Positions 24,201-36,200 of a stretch of 64,000 nucleotides of DNA are shown here, piece by piece. The stretch covers positions 85,963,535 to 86,027,534 of the forward strand of contig OZ024821.1 in assembly GCA_964016985.1 (NCBI GenBank), read 5' to 3'. Each line of letters begins with the position of its first letter. Within the stretch, counting starts at the first letter, position 1. The position numbers and the translations under genes are program-made. The stretch comes from Anodontia alba (lineage: Eukaryota > Mollusca > Bivalvia > Lucinida > Lucinidae). Below the pieces are notes generated by a model that was not told the DNA's origin, did not search any database, and saw only the letters and a program-made list of their open reading frames with translations.

Positions 24201-27200
24201 CAAGATGGCAGCCATGGCCGCCATCTTGAAAATCTATTTTTTGCATCTTCTCCTGAACCGAAAGGCCAATTGACTCCAAACGCTAGGAAGCATCAGGGTG
24301 ACTTGTAGATCAAAAGTAGCTAAAATCGTGCCGATCTGAAATCCAAGATGGCCGCCATGGCAGCCATCTTGAAAATCTATTTTTCGCTTCATTTCCTGAA
24401 CCGAAAGGCCAATTGACTCCAAACTTGCTAGAAAGCATCAGGGTGACTTGTAGATCAAAAATAGCTAAAATTGTGCCGATAGGAAATCCAAAATGGCTGC
24501 CATGGTCGCCATCTTGAAAATCTATTTTTCGCTTCATCTCCTGAACTGAAAGGCCAATTGATTCCAAACTTGCTAGAAAGCATCAGGGTGACTTGTAGAT
24601 CAAAAGTAGCTAAAATCATGCTGATCGGAAATCCAAGATGGCCGCCATCTTGAAAATCTATTTTTCGCTTCTTCTTCTGAACCGAAAGGCCAATTGACTC
24701 CAAACTTGCTGGGAAGCATCAGTGTGACTTGTAGATCAAAAATAGCTAAAATCGTTCTGATGGCCACCATGACCGCAATCTTGAAAATCTATATTTAGCT
24801 TCTTCTCCTGCACCGAAAGGCCAATTGACTCCAAACTTGGTAGGTGACATTGGGGTGACTTGTAGATCAAAAATAGCTAAAATCGTGCCAATCGCATATC
24901 CAAGATTGAAAATCTATTTTTCGCTTCTCCTGAACCGAAAGACCAGTTAACTCGAAACTTGGTAGGAAGCATTGGGATGACTCGTAGATCAAAAATAGCT
25001 AAAATCGTGCCAGTCGTAAATCCAAGCTGGCCGCCATTTAGAGTTTGTTCAAATGATCATGCTCCATTGACTGGCATGCCATATATATTCTTCAAAATTA
25101 AGAACTGCTTAAATGATGGTCTTTTAAATAGTTGCGATGACATGATTGGAAAAATGTTGCATAACATCTGCATATCTGCAGTGGCTATGTCACTCAGGTG
25201 AGCGACCCTAGGCCCATGGGCCTCATGTTTGTATTGTTCTGAATGGTGTTATTGAAAATAAAGCATCTTGTAAATGCAGTCTGTTGTACATGTAAGAGTT
25301 TAACACAACATTATCATACAAATGCAAATTTCAGATAGTCTTTGGGCGCAGATAAATCCATTCAATGCATGTAACAAATGCAATCTTTTGATCTTATTTA
25401 GGAAACGGTAAAAATTAAACACACAGTTGTCTTGTTGGCTTTTTCTTTGAATCAAATACAGCACGTCATGTTTTTCAGAGGCAAATCTTTAATGAATGTT
25501 CACTCGTTGCCAGTAAAAGTCATTAAATTCAGAAATAAGTAGTATTTTGACAAAGTTTCCTAAAAGATGAGGCTAAGCCCACATCTGCTTCTGCACTGTT
25601 TATCATTCAGCCAGCACATCTGACATTAAAACCCTGGACATTTGATGGTGCCTTGATAGAAGATACCTGAAGATAAAAAATGAACAAATGGAAAAGGCTA
25701 GAAAGCGTACCATACCCATTGGCAAGTGCGGCAAAGAAAAACTCAAATCGGCCTGCAGTCTGAGCAGTCTTCATTGTCCACATAAAAAAAAAACATTGCA
25801 TCCTTGGCTATTCAAAATACATGTATGCCCAGTAAAGATTCTGATCAGGCTGTGCAAATGTGCAGTCTGATCTGAACCGTCACTGGAATCACAGTCAGAA
25901 GGCTTGTATTTTCTGGTCTTTCCCAGTACTGTTTGGTATTTCACCTTTTTGTCTGAAAGCTAGTTATCACCAAATGATACACATTTATGATATTTTTTCA
26001 TTTCTCCGAGAAATGGTTGTTACAATGTATCTTAATAGAATCACAACCATTGCTTTCATTTCTGATCTGATGTCACTACATATGAGCCACAAGATGAGAA
26101 AACATACTTATGGCATGTGCACCCAGCAAAGACTCAAATCAACCTGCGCTTCTGCTCAGTCTGATGGGAGCCTTCATTGTTGACATGAAGAATCTTTGCA
26201 TCCTTGCCTATCCAAAATAAGTCCAGCGAAGATTCTGATGAGTGTGCAAATGCACAAGCTGATCTGAGTTTGCTGGGCACACATGTTCAGAGGTACATTT
26301 TCTGAAATTGCAGCTCATATATTTTCTGGAAAAATAAAATGTTATAGAGGCATTGTTAAGAAGGAGTATTTGGTGTTAATTATGGGATAATTTCCTCCAG
26401 TTCTCCATAAAAACATATGTTGTGGTTACTCACTAGAAGTGCCTCGCCAAGGCACTTCTAATGAGTACTCACAACATGTTTTTATGGAGATATAAGAAAA
26501 ATCATCCAAGAATTATCCCAGAATACTCCTCAACATTTCCTCTGAATGTACATGTATAGCAAAGCATTAACTGGATCACTGAATCAGATCCATGAGGTGA
26601 CTTAATTATTGACTGTTATTTTTTTACAGCAATGTGGAAGTTCTTACCACACTGACAACAGATGTTGGAAGGATTCTCAGTAAACTTCACCAGGTCCAGC
26701 CCAAAGGCAATATCAGGTTCTGTACTGGAGTCAAAGTGGCCCATGTAAGTAGAGAAATACATGTACTGCTGGGTTCTGGATAACAGGGTACCCAGTTATT
26801 CCGATAAATATTTTTCTTATTTTCCATTAAAGCATTGTGTGTACTGTATTTGTTAAATGTGTCTCCGTGAGGACTTCTGAGAACCCATGAAGCATCTGCT
26901 GGCTCAGTGGTTAGCAGTTGCAACTGCAGATTACAAGTCCTTGGGTTTGATACCCACTGGAGACAGAATTCAGCTAATGACTAGGATGCTTAATTGCACA
27001 GAGCCTTCCATTATCATCCTTCAGTTGTCGTAATATGGTTTAAATATTGTTGAAAGGGGCATTAAATACAAATCAACATCATCATCATCATTCTGAGTAT
27101 CCACACGATACATTTAAATCATAGGTCTAGATAGGGGAGGGTATCCAGTAAATATTTTTCTTATTTCTCCACGAAAACATATGTTGTGGGTACTCATTAG

Positions 27201-30200
27201 AAGCGCCTCGGCATATGTTGTGGGTACTCATTAGAAGTGCCTCGGAGAGGCGCTTCTAATGAGTACCCACAACATATGTTTTCGTGGAGAAATAAGAAAA
27301 ATATCAATACTTTGGATTGAAAAAAGCGCCTTAACTAGTGCTATGATTTTCATGGAGAATTAAGAGAAAAGAAAAATCAACTTTACCAGAGTGAAAAATA
27401 AACAGCTTTCCTAGAGCTATACAAAGATTGAATATGTGTATATAGAAGAAGATATTAGAAATATATAGACCTAGATGTTTGATATATATAGAAGTAGATT
27501 ATTTTTAAGCAGGTCATGTCACTAATATAGAATGTGACTGTTATATATTCATTTTCACTGATATACCCCTCTAAATGAAGAAGCTGGCCACGACTCAGTT
27601 GGATGCGCATCTGATTGGTATTCAGGAAGTTGCGGGTTTGATCCCTTCCGGGCTGGCAACATTCTTTTGTGGAGATTAATCACGATCATTCTCTCCCTTC
27701 TGCTCATTCAAGAAGGGCAGTTGTCAGTTTCTGGTGAAAGAATGTGCACATTACTGGTTTATCGCTTAGAGGACTAAGCCTGCCCAGTAAACATGTGGTT
27801 AGGTAAATTGACTATGCTCGAAATGACCCCATTGGGTTTGCTGGGCCCTAAAATCACAACACAAACAAATACATGAAGAAACTTTGCATACTTGGCTATC
27901 TAAAATGTGCTCAGTAAAGATTCAGAGCAGGGCCTAATTGCTCAAAGCATCGTTAGCTTAACAAGCTTGTTAGTGGTCAAAATGTTTACTGTTCTAGTAA
28001 ATACAATGTCTAATTTACAGGTATTGTTGCTGGAAAAATGTGAGTAGCTTTTGCAAATAAACTACTCACATTTTTTCAGCAAAAATATTAGTGTATATGC
28101 CATGTTTAATGATCAAAATTTTAACAATACCTTAACTAACAACATCGTTAGTTTTGAACAACTGGGCCCAGATTGCACAAATGGGCTTGTTGATCTGTAT
28201 CTTCCCTGGGCACACATGTTTAAAGGTAAGTTTTCTGTAGTTGCGGCTCAGTTTATTTTAATGAAAATACCTACTTGTTGCCACTGTGAATGTGGTCTAA
28301 TTTTAGTACCTAATGAGATACATGTAGACAGATTCTTGCATACATTTAGCTCTGTTATATTAATGGGTATTTTTTGCAGCTGGCTTTAAAACACAGACAA
28401 GGTAGAAACCATAAGATGAGAATTGTTGTCTTTGTTGGAAGTCCAATAGAAGATGATGAAAAGGAGGTAGGTTTAAATAAGTTTTGTGTAATAATCCCCA
28501 CACTTTTTGAAGCAAGTATGGGGATATTAAAATTGCTTCTATCCATCCAGCTTTCTGCCTAGATGATTCACATGAAGTGACAAGCATTATTTTCTCTGAA
28601 AGATAATAATAAAAAAGAATAAATAGACTGTCATTGACATCAATTTTACTGGGCATTTTAAGGGTTGGAAGTGAAATACAGCATTTAAAGTGGCATATCT
28701 GACGGGAATGTCTTTTATCCTCCCTTTCTATATAATTATTTATACAAGATGATTTTAATAAAATAAAACCGAGAAAGTCAAGGACATAGCTGGTTGACTC
28801 TGCACTAGAAATTAACTCACTGGAGAAATGTCATATACTGCTGCATACTGGCACAGTGGCTCAGTTGGTAGAGCATCCACTTTGTGACCGGGTGATTGCG
28901 GGTATGATCCGCAGCCGAGTCATACCAAAGAAAATGGTACTAGCTGCTCTTTCGCTTGGCGCTCAGCATCAAGAAAGTAGAGCTAGGAATCTCAGTGTCG
29001 GTATAATGTGACTGGGTGGAATATCAAGCCTAGTGTCTGGGGTGTGACATTTCTGTGAGGCAGCACACAAAAAGTGAGCATTGAGCACCCTGCCACATCC
29101 AGAGAGTGGCAATATGACTGAAAGATTGCTAAAAGCGATGAGCTCAAATAAGACAAACAAATATCTGTTACACTGGCTGGTACATTTTTTGTCTCATCTT
29201 GTTTGCATGGGTGGCTTAGGTATGCAAGTTTCTGTCCATTCATTTGTGTATTTACGTCCATCCTAGCAACCATCCTAGCATCAACCCAAAATGAAGTCTA
29301 CTCTATTTATTTATTTTTTTATCTTTTTTTTTTTGCAGATTGTAAAATTGGCAAAGAAATTAAAGAAGGAGAAAGTAAATGTGGATGTGATCAATTTTGG
29401 GGAGGAGGTAAGTATTTGCTGGAGTTGCTTAAGGTTTGATCAGCAGGTTTACTTGTTTCTTTGGTCATTACTTTTGTTCTGCAGAAATTTTAGCACTTAC
29501 CAAACTTTAGGCAAATTTAGCGGACAACAAATTGATTTTTTTTTTCAAGAAAATATGCTTTGACATTTCATGCAAATTGTCTCAAATTGCATGAAATGTC
29601 AAAACCTATTTTCTAGGGAAAGTAAGAAAAATATTTCAAAATGTCAACTGCTGAATTTTTACCCAGCTTGCTGAGTGTTAAATCACACCATTAGCTACTC
29701 ATTTCAGTTAATGAGGCAATGTTATAATGGAACATTATAATTGAGCAGGGCACATCATTTACTACAAGATTGCATGTGTGCCCATAGAAAGGTCAGCCTT
29801 TGCATTACACTGGCTGATCAGAAGTTTCACTGTCTGTTTGAAGATGCCTTGTCTACCATTGAGTGTCCTGCTAAGACTGATCAGACTGAGCTGATGCACA
29901 GACAGATCTGATTCTTCACCGGATGCACATGCAGTACTATAGGAAATGCTGTGCCCTGGCTTAAATTATAATGGTTTCAAAGTACTCTACAAGAATCAAC
30001 TACATATAAATTAGTAGGTGGCTGGGTGAGGCAAAGGTGTCGTGTATCTCAAGTCATTGGGGGTCCAACTGGTATTGGCTTACAGTTGGGCAAGGCCTGC
30101 TTTCCTTGCAGCAGGTAAGGGTAGAGGGGGAATGTTTTTATTTCTTCTCTTTAATTCATTTTCCTTTCTCCCCTGGCCCTCTCTTTCATCTCTACTATCT

Positions 30201-33200
30201 CTTCTATCTTTCTTCTCCCTTTCTGTGGGAGATGACACAAAATGACCCACAAGGGTTGACATGTCGTTAAATCCCAACTCAGTCAATAAATCAATACATA
30301 TAAATAGACCTCAGTTTATTTACACGTGTCATTAGATTCATTTTGCACAGTTTTGCCCTAAAATGGAAGGAAGTGTGATTGACAAACTTCAAGGATCTTG
30401 CAGCTATATTTAATATGCTCTAAATTATTGTTCTGAAGTAAATTTGAGGTTACAAGTACAGGTGTAAATAGTTTAACTGTTTCCATTGGATGCCTGGATT
30501 CTTATATTCTGCACCTTTATATGTTATACCTCATCTCTGCACAAGATCCTGCTTTAATGAGTGTACTTATCTTCAACATTTTAGTGAACCTGTACCAGGG
30601 TTGTGGAATAATCAGATTTTATAACTTGTTGGTGGACAAGTAAACAGTCAAAATCCACTTGTCCAACCAAGATTTACTTGCCCGAAAATTGATACTTTTT
30701 TTTATTTCTCAAAGGAAACAAATGTTGTGGGTACTCATTAGAAGTGCCTCACTGAGGCACTTCTAATAGAGTACCCACAACGTTTGTTTTCTTTGAGAAA
30801 TAAGAAAAATATATATCTTATAATCTGAATGTTCTAAGAGCTATGAAGTCCTTGTCCCAGGACAATGAAATTGAAATTTCTTACTTGTCCTCAGGGAAAT
30901 GGGACAAATAGGACAAATCGGGCATGGTATTCCAACAGCCCTGCCTATACTTTTTGATGTGATCAGTTATAGCCCTAGATTAGAGGAGTACCACGACATA
31001 TAAAGTACAAAGTAAGAAAGTGTTCCTGCTGATGGACACCCAAACAATGCTCAAATCAGCCTGTGCATCCATGCTGTCTGATAAAAGTCTTCGTCTTTTT
31101 ATAGACAGCCTTTGCTATAAAGAGTGTTCCCAGTGAAGATTCTGAACAGACCGGTATGCAGGGGGAGTTTGGGGGTGCAAACCAATCCCCCCCCCCCCTG
31201 CACGCACGCACACACACACACTTCAAAATCATGCAGTTTTTGACCCAAACTCTCTTTCGGACCCCAAATCGGCATTTTCTTAGCATTTGCACCTGCCCCC
31301 CACCCCACCCTAAAAATTTGCACACCCCCACCACCCATTTCAAAAGTCTGCGTATAGGCCTGAGACTGTATAAATTTGTATAATACTGATCTGAATCTTT
31401 CTTGGGTACACATGTCTAAAATTATTTTTTCTGACGATGTGGCTCAAATATTCTTATGGAGAGGTAAGAGAAATATAAATGTTGTTTTTTTTTCTTGGCT
31501 GATTCAGCAAACGACAAATTGGTGATATTTCTTCTTATTTTCCCCAGAAAATAGGGTTTGACATTTCATGCAAATTGTCTCCATTGGAGACAATTTGCAT
31601 GAAGTGTCAAATCTTGTTTTCTGGGAAAAATAAGAAAAATATTCCAAAATGTTGTCTGCTGAAAATTTTACTAAAATTTGCTAAGCCTTAAAAAATGCAC
31701 TTTATCTAGAGCTGCAATTAGTATTTGTCATCTTTGATATGATATAATGGAACACAATTTGACATTTTGTTTTGATGTTATTTACAGAGTGTGAATACAG
31801 AAAAGTTAACAGAATTTATCAACACAATTAATGGAAAAGATGGGACCAGGTTTGTTTCTATAGGCTGTTTTAGTTAGACTGGTATGAGTGTAACTTTTAG
31901 TCTGATCTGTTTAAAATAGTACTTTTTCCCCCTAAAATGTGACTCTTTCGGTGTACCCAATATCATCGGATTGTTTCCTGTGGAGAAAATTCTGATGAAA
32001 AAGCTCAGACTCTCTTTCCTAAATTAAAAAAAAACAAAAAAACAATGAAACAGGCCCTGTTAAAAAAAAAAAATCAGGTACTGTCTCCTGGGGGGACAGA
32101 TAAGGAGCAAAAAAAAAAAAAAACAGGCCCTGATTTCTGGAAAAAGAAGCACCAAGCAGTGTTTAAATAAATAAAAAGAAGAAAGAGAAAGAAAATAATT
32201 ATTTCTAATTTTATCAGTCTCAGTAGGTTACAAAGAAATGACCTTTAATGGCCTTGAGAGAAATGAAGTTTCTAGATAGACTAGCTCGTTTTGGCCATTT
32301 AAGCCTCATCATTAATCCTCATATAAATTTTTAAATCTCCCAGAATGAATTCATGTTAAGAGGCCAGGATACATTTGGTAGATTCTCCACTGTATGAAAA
32401 AAGGAGACAGCTTTTGTAATTTCCTCATCAAGCCCCTTCTAAAAAAGGGATCTTAACAAAATGGAAAGGGAGTAAATTCTTACCTTTTAGAGAAGGTCCT
32501 TTTTCAGTAGGAGAACACCCTTTTCAGAAGGAGAAGACCCATTGGGAGCGAATTCTATTTTTAGTGGAGACCCTTTTCAGAAGGGAGGCAAAAATAATTA
32601 TGACAGAGTTATCCGCCCAAAAGTATCAATTCCTATTTAACAGATTGCATGGATATGCATCCTTTACATGCTAAGAGATCTTTTTTTTTTTCTCTAGAGT
32701 TGCCAAGATTTTCTGTGGATAGTATTTCACACAAGTAAATACTGTTTTCTAATTTTGTAAACTGAGCTGGCACTTATGGATATTGTTTTCTGTTTTTGTA
32801 AACATATAGATAATATATATTATTAACTGTTCAGGACATGGCCACAGCATTGCACTGGAAAGATTGTTTCAGACTCTAGTATTTTCCAGGTGTTGATATT
32901 TTTTGATCCAATATTTCTTTTTGTGTAAAATCAATTTTTCCAAAGGAAATCTTTTCTTAGTCATTATTTTGAAACGTTTGCATTCAGTACCAGTGGCAAT
33001 AAATAGCTCTAACCATGTGTCTGCACAGCCTGGCAGACTGGTCAGTGACTTTACTGTTCATTCACAGTGTTTGAACCAGGGCAAAAGAAAAGGGGTATAC
33101 ATCATTATATTCATTAAATCTAATAATTCTGTAACCAGACCACAGTTGCCCTTATCAGACTGCAAGGATGCACAATCTTATCTGGCCTTTTGCTGTTGCC

Positions 33201-36200
33201 CTGAAGAGATGCAAATGACCCTCATGGGTTGATGCGTCGTTAAACCTGAATTGTCATGTATGCCCTGAAGGCAGTTTGTTTTTGCATGATGTGAGGAGCG
33301 GGTTTGGTTGCTTATAAGTGGAGTATCAGCTAAATACTTTTCTTATTTCTACCTGAAAATGAGTACCCACAACATACCTTTTTGAGAGAAAGAAGAAAAA
33401 AAGTAATACTTTTTTATTGAAAAAAAAAAAAGTGCCTAACCTGGAACTGTGCATGAAGCGACAAAGTAGTCAAATGAACTTTGATATTTAAATTTTGGAT
33501 AATTTTGCAATAGGGAGTGAAATGTCCAAATAGTTAGGGTAATAATATTTTTATTTGATTACAGTTCTCATTTGGTGACTGTACCACCAGGTCCATTGCT
33601 GTCAGAAGCTCTGGTTAACTCTCCAGTAATTGTAGGTGAAGATGGGGCAGGGGTTGCTATGCAGGCTACAGGATTTGAGTTTGGAGTGGACCCTAATGAA
33701 GACCCAGAACTGGCTTTGGTAAGCCTTGTATTGTTACCTAGATACATTACAACCTCTTTATAACACGGCTCGATCTAACACAGTTTTGGATATAACATGG
33801 TTCAAAGATGGTTCCCAAAAATGTATAGATTATATTGAAAAATGGCCATAAATGGTCATTTTTCAATATAATCTATACATTTTTGTTTGGATATAACACG
33901 GTTGTTTAACTAACACGGTTTATGCTATGGACCCCTACAATAGTGTTATAAAGAGGTTGTGGTGTACATGTAGTGATAGAAAAGATCTTTTGTAGTACTT
34001 GTTGCTGACAAAAGAACTAGAAAATATGGGTTAAAACACTCTGACAGGATATAATGACTTTCCAGAAGTGAACACTTGGTAAAACCAGATGATATATGAG
34101 TCATAGCTCTAGATAAGAGAGTTATCAGGTAAATCTTTTTTCTTATTTCTCCACAGAAACATATGTTGTTGGTAATCATTAGGAAGTAACTGGGTGAGAG
34201 TATCAGGTAAATATTTTTCTTATTTCTTCTCGGAAACATATCTTCTAATGAGTACCAACAACATCTGTTTCTTGTAGAAATAAAAAATAATAGCAATACT
34301 TTTTGGTTAAAAAAAAAAAGCACCTTATTTAGAGCTATGTGATTTCAGAGAGATTCTTTCAACGTGGCCTAACACGTTTCATGAAGAATTAACCCATTTT
34401 AGTCTGGAGACCCCCAAAAGGGTAATTGGCAAACATTGCAGAATCAGATCAGACACTGCTGAACACGGCATCTGATTAGGGTCTTCACTGTTTGCAAATA
34501 GTATAGCCATTTTTCTCAAGGACTATTTAAATCACATAGCCTGACATACTTAAAATTCAAATTGGAGTCTTCCAATATATAGTGTGGGTGAATTTATTCT
34601 TATTAAAAAATGTAAATCTGGGTAGTCAACTGGAGCCTTGTATATACTGAAATATATATATATTTTTTTTTTTCCTTATAATATCTCGTGAGTGGTCCTT
34701 TACAGGCTTTGAGAGTGTCTATGGAGGAACAGAGGGCGAGACAAGAAGACGAGGCCAGGAAAGTTCAGGCTCAGTCTATAGCCGAGACTGGTGGTGGCAC
34801 GTCAACAGAGGCTACGAATGAGGAGACATTGCTGGAACAGGCTATCAATATGTCCATGGTTCAGGAGTCCACTGAGCAGACCCCCAGTGTTCCTGACTTC
34901 GCCAGCATGTCTGAGGAGGAACAGATCACATATGCCATGCAGATGTCACTACAAAATTCAGGTATTACCAGTTTTTTTTTTTTAACACTTAGCACTCTGG
35001 CTAAAGATTTTAGCATACAACAATTTAAAATATTTTCTAAATTTTTCCCAGAAAACAGGTTATGACATTTCATGCAAATTGTCACCATTGGAGACAATTT
35101 GCATGAAATGTCAAAACCTGTTTTCTGGGAAATTAAAGAAAAAATTCATCATTTTGTCGTCTGCTGAATTAGCCGAGAGAGTGGTAAAGTTTACGGGGAA
35201 TGGATACCCATTCAGGAAGACAGCTCTGCCAGTTTTACTTTCCTTCTGAAAAAGAAATCTACTCAAAAATGAAAGCATTTCCTTCCCTTTCGAGAGCTAT
35301 GAAAACTGTTTAGAGATAATAGGGAAATCAGTTTTGGGAAGTCATAGCTTCATAGCTTTATTATACTCTACCCTTTGATAGTGGTTAGATGTTTCATTCT
35401 GGATCAGCCTGCTCATCCAGTTTAAATCTCTGTATAGCTTACACAGTTCCTAAGCATTTGGAGTCTTTTTCAGTGAATAGCCTCATCCCAATGTAGCACT
35501 CAAAATTGGTCTGTTTTGCAGTTAGAATTTTTTAAGTATTTTAGTTCCAGATAAGGTACTATTTTTAGCCAAAAAAATTTTGATATTTGTTTTATTTCTC
35601 CACAGGAACATATGTTGTGGATACTCATCAGAAGCCAAGGTGCTTCTGAAGACTTTCTACAACATAAGTGCTCATAGAGAAATAAGAAAAATATTTATCT
35701 GGGCCCAGTTGTTCAAAGCTAACGATGTCGTTAGTTAACGATTCGTTAAAATTTAAATCGAGTGATATGCAAATATGCTGAAATTTTTTGCTGAAAAAAT
35801 GTGAGTAGCTTTTGCAGTGCAAAAGCTACTCACATTTTTTCAGCAAAAAATATCAGAATATTGTATATTGAATCTGCTAAAACAGTTAACGAAATGACCC
35901 TTAACGAGCTCGTTAAGCTAACGACGCTTTGAACAACTGGGCCCTGATATCCCTCCTTGCTAGAAGGGGGGTATCTAATAAGCACCACTTATTGTCATTT
36001 CTTGTTTTAAAACTGTTTTTTTTTTGTTTTTTTTTTATTTGTAGCTGATAACACAGCTAGTAACACACCAGCTCCTATGGAAGTGGAAGGAGGCAAGGAA
36101 AAGGAAGTGAAGGTAAGTGTCGGATAGGATTTTTCATAGGAAGATAATGTTAAAGTATCATGGGACTTGAGTTGCTTTACTATGAGATAGAAATATAGAA

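Noticed and set aside
24031..24703. Series of minus-strand frames beginning [10 protein letters not shown]
   Set aside because: They are frames through the ~145-bp tandem array. There is no start context, splice structure or known domain, and each ends within one or two units.
28051..28389. 112-codon frame overlapping PSMD4 exon 4
   Set aside because: It runs through a family C MITE and intron sequence and reads exon 4 in the wrong frame.
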